DNA of 64,000 nt from Dipteris shenzhenensis (taxonomy: Eukaryota; Polypodiophyta; Polypodiopsida; Gleicheniales). The notes under the pieces were generated by a model, which searched no databases, was not told the origin of the DNA, and saw only the letters and a list, made by a program, of their open reading frames with translations. The stretch lies in NCBI GenBank assembly GCA_047967505.1, contig CM106541.1; one strand, given 5' to 3'. The position numbers and the translations under genes were made by a program. How positions within the stretch are numbered: the stretch's first letter is position 1; every line of letters starts with the position of its first letter. Below are positions 11,198 to 24,100 of the stretch, in pieces.

Positions 11198-12225
11198 AGT
11201 GTAAGGCTTTACACCGTCAGCTCAGATTCGCAGCCAAAAACAATCTTCCGAGCGAACCAGAGACGCTATGCGAGTATCGTCGACTAGTACATAGGAAGAA
11301 ACTAGATTTCGTTCACCGAAACGAGGAATTACTGAACATTTTGTTTAGTAACAACTCTAAGAACTTTTGGCATAGATTTCTAGAGGAACGGTCCCCCTCA
11401 CCTCTCACTGACACCCAGGTCTGGCATAATTATGCACGCACACTATATGACATCCCAAATTAGCCACTCCCTGGCCTCTTACATATACTACATCCCACTT
11501 CTTGCACCCTCTTCACTAAGGGGGGAGTGAAGGATGCTGTAATGAAACTTCATAATGGCCGAGCGAAGGATCATGAGGGGGGGCTATGCACTGAGTTCAT
11601 TGCATATGGGATTAATCTCCTAGCCCCGATCTTAGCATTGCTCTTTAATGAAGTGGTTTGCTTGGGGTTTCCACGCACCTGGACCATTAACACTATCTCA
11701 CCCATCCACAAGGTATGGGATCCCATGAGCCCGGAGAAATACGGGACCATTATGATTGGACACGTCATGTCCAAGATTTATGCATCAGTGCTTGATTCCG
11801 AGGTTAGTCGATTCGCAGAGTGTCGAGGACTTAAAGCAACAGGACAGGCTAGACTCCAGTGGGATCATGGGACCATGGATGCCATTCTCACGCTCAAGTG
11901 TATCATCGAGGAGGCGAGGGCATGGAAGCAGAGGGTTTACTGTTGCTTTGTGGACTTCCGCAAAGCATTTGATATGGTCCCGAGAGCCCGCCTCCTCCGG
12001 CACCTACAAGATTTGGGTTATGGCCAGGAGATCATTTGGGCTGTCATGGCACTTTACGAGAGAGTCTCAGGCAGAGTCCGGGCAGGGTCGGGGTGGACAG
12101 ACAAGATCATGAGCACGATTGGGGTCAAACAAGGGTGTCCTTAATCACCTACCCTGTTTGGCCTCTACATTGACGAACTCGAGACAGTGATGCAATCATG
12201 GGGAGGGGGATGGATGCTCTCGATT
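11198..12225 (+). pseudogene. LINE-A reverse transcriptase (truncated)
   Basis: The linker (KALHRQLRFAAKNN..., YRRLVHRKK, FWHRFLEER) leads into an RT of the non-LTR type. A frame from about 11527 to 12144 shows AVMKLHNGRAKDHEG, LLAPILALLFNEV, the NYRTIMIGH-like region, CCFVDFRKAFDMVP at 11940-11975 (first catalytic Asp) and IGVKQGCP near 12118-12142. A TAA stop interrupts the P-SPTLF motif, after which FGLYIDELE is still readable. The sequence then ends at about 12225, before the ADD active-site motif. The enzyme would normally copy element RNA at the nicked target; this copy lacks catalytic residues and cannot. Confidence 0.85.
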
Positions 12226-12236
12226 GCACTCCTGCT

Positions 12237-12530
12237 TCAGTTCGGAGGAGTTCTTGGAAGGCGCCAGTTCAGCTACAAAAGGCCTTCCACAGTTCGAATC
12301 TGCACCAGCATAGGTTATGGCATCTACATCAGCATTCCCTGTAGCCTCTAAATCAGCATTTAGTCTTCAGTAGCCTCGCACATCAGGAGTCAGTCATAGC
12401 CCAACATCTAAAGCAGCTCATTTTTGTCTTCAAACATTCCCAACATTCATATTAGTAATTGCACATTGCATTGCATACCAAGTTGCATGCCTTGTGCCAG
12501 ATTTGCATTCTCTTATCTCTGTCTCTCTCT
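12237..12530 (+). repeat. ~290-bp direct repeat, right copy
   Basis: Counterpart of 7680-7956, in the same orientation and with the same internal landmarks, ending in TCTCTGTCTCTCTCTCT. It joins the LINE-A RT directly at about 12225-12237, which is the likely breakpoint of a deletion or recombination. Confidence 0.75.
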
Positions 12531-12635
12531 CTACTATGTAGTCTTTAATTGCAGTTAGTCTAGGTTTGTTTAACTATGGGCAGAAGCCTCTATATGTTAC
12601 AATCTTCCAAACTCTTATGTCTCAAGCTCACTACC

Positions 12636-13743
12636 TTTATTAATATCTCAAAATTCTTGGTAAGCTCAAAAGCATAATTGGACATGGCTGGTCTATAACT
12701 GCAGACGTATCCTTGAATATTGTAGCAATTCATTAAAAATTGAGAAAACTTTGTCTTCCCTATCTGAATCGCCAACCACGTGAGTCTGTTACCACAATTG
12801 CTCCAACCCTTTCTTGCCCCTAATCCTCAAGTCTTCCTTAGTAATGCAAAGGAAGAAGTCTTTTCCTCAGGTCATCACAGAAAGTACCTGAAGGAAAACT
12901 CAGACTCGTCTAAAAACTAAGGTACGTGGTGCTAATGAGGAAATCCATAGTGTTGTGGACAACTGAAGAATAGCAACCAAACTACAAAGAATGACCTAGG
13001 GATCGGTCTCTCCGTCATCCATAGATGAAACATTGCATAGCATCTGGACTTAGGGGTGGAGGACATGGCTTTGGAAAATTTGAATTTAAGGCCCATTATT
13101 TTCTTCCTGCTCGTGGTTTTATCCTCTTTGTGTTTATAGAATAAAACCTCCTAGCGATGCCTCTCATTCGGCTTGCAATGGTAGGAGACTAAGGTCTTTC
13201 GCTTAACTGAATTATATTAAGCATTGTGAGCTAGTTAAACTGGTGCATGGGCCTTGGAATGAATGGACAAAGCTATGAGAATTTCTATTTGTAGGAAGAA
13301 GATAATTAACGCCTTGTTTTTATATGAACGTAAGGAAGACTGTATTTTAAAGGAAGACTGTATATTCCAAAGGTAATAAAGACTCTGTACTTTACAGGCA
13401 ACTCTTAAAAACGGGAAAGCCAACATGAACGGAATCACGTGAGGAAAGGGAAACAAAAAGAAAACGAAAACAGGAGAACGCTACTAAACCAAGCAAAGAT
13501 TGTGATCTCGTAGGTACTCAGCCACAAGGTGCTATCTGGGTTTTGAGACAGACAACCTACCTTTGGTAGGTCTTCTTTTCGAATGTCAAAGATATCGAAT
13601 GACCAAGATTTGATTTTTTCAAGAGTTTCATGCACATCTTTGCAATTGGCATTCAGTTCTTTCAAAGCCGCCTCTTCTTCCTGCACTTGAGAGACATTTA
13701 ACTCAGAATGCTTTCTAGAAATTTTTAATCTAGAGTGTTTCAA
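12636..13743 (-). pseudogene. Two exon-like pieces of a cyclic-nucleotide phosphodiesterase-like gene
   Basis: On the minus strand, 13743-13561 encodes a charged helical stretch, then KSWSFDIFDIRKEDLPK, and ends at a strong donor (CAAAG followed by GTAGGT). This resembles the start of the class I 3',5'-cyclic nucleotide phosphodiesterase catalytic domain, where W.FD.F precedes the first helices. About 0.8 kb further on, 12775-12636 encodes KFSQFLMNC...Y and SNYAFELTKNFEIL, in the position expected for F..FL...Y and the metal-site H-A-.-.-V-T region, ending at a possible donor (AAAG then GTAGTG). The order and spacing suit the family, but the metal-binding YHN and HA histidines are replaced and a short exon between them is not found. 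No further exons follow, because LINE-A begins at 12.5 kb. The match is by eye and could be coincidental. Confidence 0.35.
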
Positions 13744-14395
13744 CTAAAATGCCTGCTGTTATATGCCTGTTTAAGCTACCACCTCCTTTGATAATCGTGT
13801 TCGGGTCTTGTAAAGTTTACACCCATTTGAACCCCGAAAAATGATTTCAGGTTAATTACAGCTATCCAATGTTCAAGGTTCAGGATGAAATAGCTCGCTC
13901 CTTGACCCCGTTCAGAATTCAATTATGCTTATCCGATAGGAGAGTCAGTTTTCATGATAAGAGTGTTGCAGTCCGCATTGGGAGCCTTTTAAATCAGAAA
14001 CGAACCTCTATTAACTGACTGTGTCTGGGTTTGCTGAGATACTCTTTCATGCCTCTTTCAAGCTCTACAGGAGCGGCCTGTGGCTCACAACATATAAATA
14101 ATATACAATGCTTATTTAGACACGGAAAAATAAGTCTTCCATACAATCAAAAGGATCAAGCGTAGCGTTAGACCTCAAGCAACGAGATTGAAAATGCACA
14201 TTATGATTGTGCGGAGGAGAGATGCAACGAAACAGGCTACTACCGTGTACGAGGATGGCATCAAAGGAATGGCAACATGCGAGGGAGCGTCATGCATGGC
14301 AATAAGTAAGGTAATGTAAGAAAGATTGGTACTAGCCTTCATGACGAGAGGGATTCAGCAACAAGTGCGGCTCGATTGAACGACAATGCAGCGTG

Positions 14396-14545
14396 CAAGT
14401 TCTACTCCAGGATTGCTTTGGAAGTTTGGCAGGCACTGGTGATGATGGTCATCATCTACGTGCCTTTACAAACAATCAAGTTCTACTCCAGGATTGCTTT
14501 GGAAGTTGGCAGGCACTTACGATGTACGTGCCTTTACAAATCAAT
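14396..14545. repeat. 81-bp tandem duplication (2 copies)
   Basis: CAAGTTCTACTCCAGGATTG starts at 14396 and 14477, and both units end in ACGTGCCTTTACAAA. The first carries a 12-bp extra segment with a TGATGATGG.CATCATC palindrome. Confidence 0.8.
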
Positions 14546-15282
14546 CCAGGTAGTTTGTAGCACAACTAGTTGTATCACCACTCCAAACACATGCTTTCAC
14601 TTTAACATAACCTTGGTACAGACTAGGCTGGCTTTCCGGACAGCAACGTGCAGCATGCAGCCTACCTGCTCCACATAAGCTCAGTGGAGCTATGCGGGCT
14701 CAGAGATCAAGAGGGTTTCATTTGGAGGACCACGTGTGAGAATGAAACATACAGATGGAGGAATGGTGGTGGGAGATGGAAAGGGTGATGGAGAACTTCT
14801 CCATCAACAATTAATTGGCATCCAACGTCCACAAGATGGGTGCAAGTATATTCAATGCGAGCATAAGGGACAACCACTTCAATTGGGTGTGACGATCATT
14901 GGACTCCAAATATCTATGTGTGGGTTGGACTCATATGCATGGAACCTTCCCTATATGAAAATGCACAATTGGTAGAATTTGGGAATAAGTTTGTTTCTAG
15001 AGAGATCTCTCAAGTTCTCTTAAAGAAGAGATTGAGATACTTAATTGTTATTTTTGTTGTTTGATCTTAAATCACATCCATAGAAGTGATAGGGGCCTTG
15101 ATTATGTTGCAATTGTGGGCTTGTTTTAAAGTCACAAGTCCTAGACCATGTCAATGAGGATGTTTACAAGCACCCATGCCTACAGAAGGTGCATTGAATG
15201 CATCTGGGCCGTGGGTTGGGCATGAGTGGCAATGTTCACTAAAAATATGCAAACTGGCAACATTTTCATTTTCACTTCTACA

Positions 15283-17241
<1,959 letters not shown>

Positions 17242-17291
17242 GGGGGGGGGAGGGGGGGGGCGCATGGAATTGGGGGGGGGGGGGGGGGGGG
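17242..17291 (+). repeat. Poly-G tracts
   Basis: Two G runs separated by short spacers lie at the edge of the microsatellite, the second about 21 G long. Such runs are hard to sequence, so the lengths here are uncertain. Confidence 0.8.
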
Positions 17292-17457
17292 TACGCGACA
17301 TGCGTGCAAGGGGAGGAAAACCCAAGGTGCCTTTGGCAAATCATCTTGCTGACACAATTTTCTCTTGGCACCCGCGTGGTGCCCCGAACGCTGTCGCGCC
17401 CCCTGACGATGCCCTGCGTACCCATGCCTCCAAACCGACGCCACCGCGACCCCGTCC
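17292..17457. other. CpG-rich unique island inside the microsatellite
   Basis: A 166-bp stretch of about 60% G+C contains roughly 16 CpG dinucleotides, whereas the surrounding DNA is CpG-poor. It is bounded by poly-G on the left and by (TATACA)n on the right. I recognise no protein or RNA family in either strand. Confidence 0.6.
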
Positions 17458-17610
17458 ATGTATATATACATATACATATACATATACATGTATATATACA
17501 TATACATGTACATATATACATATACATGTATATATACATATACATATACATGTATATATGTGTGTATATATATGTATGTATGTATACATATATATACATA
17601 TATATACATA

Positions 17611-17643
<33 letters not shown>

Positions 17644-17665
17644 GTATATGTATATGTATATAAAC
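17458..17665. repeat. TATACA/TATATG microsatellite, right part
   Basis: Continuation of the alternating purine-pyrimidine array after the CpG-rich island, with a (CA)n block near 17612-17637. Confidence 0.95.
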
Positions 17666-17861
17666 TTGAAAATTTTAAGCATTTCAGTTATATTTTAGTG
17701 GAAAAATCTGCAAATTCTCCAAGGAAACCTTCGAGACTCTGGAACCCCAAGTTTTGTAATTTGTCGAGAAAAATGTTTTCCGTGACCATTGGGTACGTTT
17801 GGTTATGCCTTGCCAATGTAGTCATGCATTGGCAAAGAAGCTATGGTGTGGCACTCTTTTT

Positions 17862-17928
<67 letters not shown>

Positions 17929-17992
17929 ATGTGTGTGGGTGTGTGTGTGCGTGTGCGTGTGCGTGCGTGCGTGCACATGTGCATGTGTGCAA
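17862..17992 (+). repeat. (GT)n microsatellite
   Basis: A run of TG dinucleotides degrades at its right end into GTGCGTGC-type steps. It is preceded by a T run (about 17858-17867). Confidence 0.95.
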
Positions 17993-18611
17993 AAGATATT
18001 GAAGCCCCTTTTGCATGTTATCATCAAGGTCCCAATAAAAAGTCACTCAAAACTATGTGCTTAAATAATCTTAAGCGAGATTTAGTAGCTTTGCAAAGTA
18101 TAAAAAATGAATCTGCAAAATAGATGACATATACATATTGTGCATTACAAAGTAGTTGACCTAGACAGTTTATATAACAAGCACGTAGTTGAGTTCTTCA
18201 AGGACTAGAAGAGGTTGGATTAATAAAGCATGAGTGAGATTGCAAGGCATTTAGTTACGAGAGTGTAAACTTTATCAGGTATTTGATAAGTGATTATCAT
18301 CATGAAAAGAGAGTGGATGAGAAGATAAAAGTTAGGTAGGGTGCAGTAGGAGACGTGATTGAGGAGTGAGAGGATTGCAGTGAAAGGAAGAGTGTGTGAG
18401 AAGATAAGAGACAAATAGGGGGGAGTGAGAGTATGGGGGATAAATGAGGAGTGGGAGGATGGAGGCGAATGAGTAGGAGGTGAGTAGGAGGCACTATTAT
18501 AGATCCCACTCGTAACGACTACGCAAGCCACATAGACTAGTACTCAAATTTTTTAGATTTTAATTCATTAGCAAAGTCGTATTGGGCCAGTTGCTAAGTG
18601 ACTCTAGTTTT

Positions 18612-18725
18612 GATTCATTTAATGACTCTAAAATTACCAAACATATTTCCATTTAACGACTCAAAAGGTGATTGAGTTGTTTAACGACTCTAATATTTTT
18701 TACTGTTTGAGTCGTTAAATGAATC
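18612..18725. repeat. Inverted repeat with 20-bp arms
   Basis: GATTCATTTAATGACTCTAA at 18612-18631 pairs with TTTGAGTCGTTAAATGAATC at 18706-18725 with two mismatches and a 74-bp loop. The AACGACT core occurs again nearby, within a few hundred bases. It could be a decayed MITE terminal repeat or a regulatory palindrome. Confidence 0.6.
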
Positions 18726-18764
18726 AAACAATTCTAAGAAATAAAAAGTCGTTACTAGCACTTG

Positions 18765-18973
18765 CAGCAAGTGTATATAAAGAAGCAAAGCATGTTCCTT
18801 TAGGCCCCCACCATTTGCAGGGGCAACTCTAGTGTCACAATTTCTTTATATCTACTTTGTGTTCGTATATCTACATTGAACTTAACCCTCATCTCCATTT
18901 TCTCTCTCCAATTATTGTCTCTGTTAGCTATTGAGTCTACTTTTCAAACATTTCATTCCAAGCACAAGTAAGT
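18765..18973 (+). promoter_or_regulatory. TATA promoter followed by leader and splice-donor-like site
   Basis: TATATAAAG at 18774-18782 is followed by a C/T-rich leader without ATG clutter, and then by AGCACAA with GTAAGT at 18968-18973, a good plant 5' splice site. This looks like a transcription start with a non-coding first exon. I find no convincing downstream exon before 20 kb. A retrotransposon LTR with a spliced leader is an alternative. Confidence 0.35.
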
Positions 18974-19050
18974 TTCACATATCTTAGCTCTATTTTTCTA
19001 TTAAGCTATTATATAATCTAGCTCTATTTTTAGATTGTAAAATCATAAAT

Positions 19051-19132
19051 GATTCGCATACTATTTTATGAATAGGATGATTTGCATACTATTTTATGAA
19101 TTGAGTGATTTGCATACTATTTTATGAATGGA
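19051..19132. repeat. 28-bp tandem repeat, three copies
   Basis: GATTTGCATACTATTTTATG-type units start at 19051, 19079 and 19107, giving exact 28-bp periods. Confidence 0.85.
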
Positions 19133-19139
19133 TACTATT

Positions 19140-20170
19140 TGTGGTCACTCTAGTAAGAAGATTAGTCTGGGTAGCTAAGTCACCTTGTCTTGCACTGGTT
19201 TCAAGAGCCTCGACATTTCTTCCCCTATTTGTGGTCACTCTAGAGTGAGTACAAATTCCAATGGTTTCACTTTTCCTCCCACACTATTATATGGAATTGT
19301 TTGCTTATACTCATGTGCACCACAAATCATGAACCATGGAAAATATTATAGTGCTGGGTCCAGTTACTCTAATGTGCTAAACTACTTTATTTTTCATAAC
19401 TTAAATTTGATTTTATTCAAAGACCATAAATTTGAATGCTAGTTATAGATGCAAATCTATGATGTAAGCAAGTAAACACATTGATGATCCACACGGCCAA
19501 CTACACATATAGTCACGAGTCTCTAGCTAGTAACCATAATGAAACCTCAATCTACTCGTTGATTTACTAGTTATTCAAGTCCTTTAGTCCCTTATTTCCC
19601 ATACCCCAGCCGTACTGCCATCGTGCACTACCTCTACCATCACCACCTCTAGTGCTATGACTATCTTCAATAGTATCGCTATCTAATCCATTATGGCCAT
19701 AGCCACTTTCATCTCTGCCATAAGTAGAGTCCCTTTGGTCAACTTCTTGCCCCTCTCTTCATGCCTCACCTTTGAATTCCTCTCCCTCTACCTCCTGCAT
19801 CCAATATACCATTTACTAGATCAATTTATTTTTTATGAGCTTATAAGCTTCCATGAAACAATTAAAAAAAAACATTCATTTTAAAATCCTGTGAGTTTTC
19901 AAAGAAAAAATACTATTTAAGGAATAAATATAGAACAAAACAATAATATGATGATTGATTTAGACATAATATACCACCACCAAAGGCATCACACCCATCT
20001 AAAGTAGCATCTTACGAAGATCGAGAGAATTGAATCCAACTAGTTTCCCAAGGATGAGGGATTGTTGTGTTTAATGAAAAAAGAAGCATCAACTAGCTTT
20101 TTGAGCACATACTTGTGCACGTTGTGGATGAGATGTCTCTTGCACGGTGTTATGGATAAAATTGTCTAAG
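19140..20170. other. No recognisable gene
   Basis: AT-rich DNA with short frames only. CTATTTGTGGTCACTCTAG occurs twice (about 19137 and 19224). Nothing else is identifiable. Confidence 0.4.
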
Positions 20171-20173
20171 GAA

Positions 20174-20249
20174 AAAGGCATTAATATGTGTGTGTGTTTG
20201 CATATGTGGCAAAAGGCATTAATATGTGTGTGTGTTTGTATATGTGGCA
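20174..20249. repeat. 38-bp tandem duplication (2 copies)
   Basis: AAAGGCATTAATATGTGTGT begins at 20174 and 20212, and each unit ends ATATGTGGCAA. Confidence 0.85.
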
Positions 20250-20284
20250 ATAGTATAATAAAATATGGTGTGCATAGGGCCCAG

Positions 20285-20612
20285 GGTTGAGGTGGCAAGG
20301 CATGACCATGTGCCACCCTTCCACATAAGAGGACCCATAAGGTGTGTTGTACATAATCCATGATAGTAATATTATAAAATGTAAGGTGGCATGGCTCCTC
20401 CACATGCCACCCCTCCACCTAGGCTGCATTTAGTGAGATATGGCTCAAAGTCCATGGGAGAAGTAATATAAAATAGGTGGAGATGGATATTATATTGAGT
20501 TATTCCCTCCATATAGGATAGGCCCATGTGGGGGAGGTATAGAAGGTCCAAGAGAGCAAGTTAAATAATGGGGAAAGTAGGATGAGGTGGCAAGATTCCT
20601 TGTGCCAACCCT
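20285..20612. repeat. Three dispersed GGTGGCA/TGCCACC hairpins
   Basis: Short palindromes lie at 20291-20317 (7-bp stem), 20385-20411 (9-bp stem GGTGGCATG/CATGCCACC) and 20586-20610 (stem interrupted by one A). They sit upstream of the TATA box at 20835 and may be degenerate repeats of one promoter module. Confidence 0.5.
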
Positions 20613-20824
20613 CCACTTGTCCTCCTAGAGGTTTGAACATATTATAAAATTGGGAAGAGACCAAGGGAGTATCATAGACTTGAGATATGGGGCTTGATTT
20701 ATGTGGAAAATTGAGGCAAAGGGTTGTCGCACACAATTGAGAGTGCGTAACCGCCTAGCCCACATGGGAGACTTTTCCACACACACCATGCATGTGCCAG
20801 GATGCATTAATTGGGAGAGACCCC

Positions 20825-20850
20825 CTCTTTTGGCTATAAAAGGAGGGGCT
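20825..20850 (+). promoter_or_regulatory. Strong TATA box (TATAAAAGG)
   Basis: TATAAAAGG at 20835-20843 matches the plant core promoter consensus and is followed about 40 bp later by a pyrimidine-rich leader. No coding region follows within 1 kb, so this may be a retroelement promoter or the promoter of a lost gene. Confidence 0.45.
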
Positions 20851-21149
20851 ATTCCTTGATGAGACACGCTCGTTCTTGTAAGGCCACCTAGCTAGTACTT
20901 TGATATTTCCCTCTCATCCTTTCTTTCAAATAAATCATGGTCATCTTCCCTTGATGTCTCCATCTTTACATTATTCCTCCCATCATGTACATGCTTCTCT
21001 TCCCCCTCTCCCTTTCCCCTTGTGCCATAGTCTCCCTCTTCATTCCCTCCCCTTCTAATCCCATTTCCCCTCCCATGATAACGTTTCGCCCTCATGTTCT
21101 CCTTTCCTCTATGGCCCTTGAACGTCGCCATGCTTAGTGTCTAGCCTCT

Positions 21150-24100
21150 TGTTCTGATTTCTTTTCCGGCAAGCAACGGTAGTCGATGGTGGATGTTCTT
21201 TTATGAGAGATTCATGAAAGTCATTATTTGCCAAAAAGCAAGACCATAAGGGTCTATGGCACAAGAGTTGCTTGTTTATGAATCTTTGTTTTATGTTACT
21301 GAATATTTTTAAAATATAGACCCAGAATCTCCAAGAATATGGGATGATGAGGATGACAAGAAGATGGCAGGTGAGGTGTTATAAGGCAAAGAAAGGGAGA
21401 TAAAATGTCTCATGAAACTCAAGAGAATGTACTACATATTTAAGAGAATATGCAAAAATGGATAGACCTCTACACAAATGAGAACCAGAATAGATAAAAG
21501 AGAGAAAAAGGCTCAAACAAAGCAAAAGGGGTAGAAGGGAAGTTAGATATTCTCCTGAATTAGAGATACTTCCAAAATCGTGTGCCCTACATTGGTGCTA
21601 TAAGCAAGGCATGCTCTAATGGATCCCATTATATGCTGAGAAGTTTTGATTTTTCCCACCCATTGGAAGAAATAGCCTATCTTAAATCAACTCCACGGTC
21701 AAGGGTCTGGGACCATTAAGAGTATTAACTTGATCTCCTGTAGCCAATTCTTGGCAAAGTTGCACACCCTATGGGTGGAAAACCACTCTTGCCCAATCAA
21801 TGCTGGAGAAAGTATGAATGTGCAAATGGTGCAACCAAGCAATGATGTGCTCCTCAATGCAACATTGCGCCGAGACATGGGGAAGCATTATTCTAGATGA
21901 CTAAGAGTGCCACCTTTTTCACGAATAGCAATACGACATCTGTCATGTTCGGTGTTGTCACCCCCTCTGTCATGTAGGGAATTAGCGTTGGTCAACGATT
22001 TCCGATCGGAAACTAGGGCAACTGGCATTGACCTCCACTAGTCGTCCATGTGCCTGAGTTCCTCCCGAGGGAAATGGCTCTCAGTGACAATTTCCTACAC
22101 TGTCAAGAGCCCGATGTGGGTGTGAGTGGTAGGGTTGGAGGAGTTTTCAAAGTGGTTGCAGTGTGTTCTGTGGCGCGGGGGCACTCACAATCTGCACTCT
22201 AGTGCGGAGGAACATGGCAAGATGCCTTTAGAGGGAAAGCTATAGCGGAACAAACACCAAAGGCTAGGAGGCCAAGTATAAAGATATGGACGACCCTCTG
22301 TGCTCACAATTTGCACTCCAAATGCGGAGGGTGAACATGGTAGGAATGCACCCAAAGGGAAAGCTATAGCGGAACCGACACCTAAAGATTGGCAGGCTAA
22401 GTATAAAGATATGGACAATGACTTCATAAACATGGTCAAGCATCAATTCTAGATGGGGCGGTATTGCTAGGACCTATGTTGCCATGAGGGATGCTTTCTT
22501 GACACAATCGGAGTATGTTGTGCCTAGCTTTTGCATTGCGGTTATGGATGGCTCCTTCTGCAAGAATCTATGGAGCCTTTTCATGCGGAAGCATTGTGGT
22601 GGATCTAAAACAGTGTGTGTGCTTCCACTTCTAGCTAATGGATTTTGTTTGCTTTGCTATTATCATGAGGTCTATATTCAATGCCCATTTATGCTAGCAA
22701 GAAAGAAGTACTAATTGCATGGATTTAGTGTGGATCTATGCCGCGTTGAGAGAAATCGAGCAGTTCATGGGAGGATGAGGTTATTAAAGATGGGCTTGCA
22801 TTGGGTCTAGCACCCGCCACTATGCAAATTTTATGGACTGGAAGTGTGCATGCCTCTTTATGGGTGACTTGGGTCTACTCGGTTCATTTCACAATCATCT
22901 CTTGCTCACACCAGCTTGCTCACAGTTATCTCCTCCTGGTAGTCACCATCTTGCTTGTAGTCATCTCTTGCTTGCACCATCTTGTTCCTGTGCTCTTGCT
23001 ATCTTGCGTGTCTACTCTTTTGCTCGCTTGCATGGTGATGGCAATGGTACAATTTGCTCTTCTCACTTCCACTAGCCGACTTGGAGGATGGTGAAGTGGA
23101 CATGTGGCTTCTTTGCCTTCATATTCAAAGCTACAATAGCATCGATTGTGGCATGAAGGATCCATCTTTAGGCTCTTTAGTTGTGTATGCATCTTATGGA
23201 GTGTGACTTTGTAAATGTTTGTGGATGAAAACATGTGGTCATAGAGGAATTGATTTACGAGTGCCTCTTTCTTTTGATCGATGGAGCTAGCCCAACACCA
23301 TCAGCCTTCATCCAAGTGATGATGGAGGAGCAATTTAGGTAGGGGATGCGAGGCCAATATCAGTTGAGAAACTATGCACAAGCAGACATTTGGGAGTGTT
23401 TCTACTAGGCCGTTGGAAATGTTGTTCTTGTAAGTAAAGATAGTTTTATTTGTCACTAGATATTGAGTCAATGCAAACACATGCTCTCTTACACCTAGCA
23501 GAGACCCAATCGATGGCATGGGCCAGATTTCTAAAGGAGCAGAGGTTACCAGAGTTGTCTGGGTAGATTTGGGTGGAGGCTACTAGAGTGGTTGGGGCAA
23601 TTTCAAAGGGGCAATAGATCAACATGAAGATAGGTCAAATTCTATCTACACTATGCTCTTTGTCAATGGACGCAGAGATTCACCTAAGGAGCAACACTAG
23701 AAGACCATATTAGATAATTTGGAAAAATCCCAATTCCAGAATGGCAGAATTGGGAGAAATTTTAGCTTTTTCCATGAAAAAACAAGCGATAGGTAAAATA
23801 AAGTATCAAATATGAACCATGTTCTCAATCAATAAATAGAATATCAATGTCTAAACTACATTATCATTCAAAAAAGTATCTAGCTTCCAAACTCATTTGA
23901 GTGATAGTCATCTCATGCGCCTTGTGGTGTTCTCAGAAACACCTTAATAGTTTCAAAACTTTCATAATTTAATGACAAATTCCATAAATGTAGAGGAGGG
24001 GGAATGCAAGATTTTTAGTTGGCATAAAGTGAACTAGTAGCAATAAATATTCACAAGACAACTTTAGGTGTCTCATGGATTTCTCATTGCCAAGCCATAG

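Larger units (their letters stand above)
8164..12235 (+). mobile_element. LINE family A, decayed copy (ORF1, endonuclease, reverse transcriptase)
   Basis: A non-LTR retrotransposon copy. It has a pyrimidine-rich leader (an AATAAA-like site near 8180, short CT tract, then GC-rich CAGCTCC repeats to ~8690), an ORF1 with coiled coil and RRM-like region, an endonuclease region and a reverse transcriptase that ends abruptly after the conserved QGCP motif. The RT segment carrying the catalytic ADD motif, the C-terminal domain and the 3' end are missing, replaced by the second direct repeat at 12237. Frameshifts and stop codons interrupt every ORF, so the copy cannot move by itself. Related fragments lie at 50.6-51.6, 52.4-52.7 and 62.4-62.9 kb. 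Confidence 0.8.

Noticed and set aside
17264-17460. Bacterial gene fragment in the GC-rich island
   Set aside because: No domain is readable in any frame and the segment is only 166 bp. Contamination remains possible but unsupported.
22484-23094. Possible transposase or membrane-protein frames
   Set aside because: Short, with no recognisable motif. Hydrophobicity comes from CTT/TTG-rich sequence.
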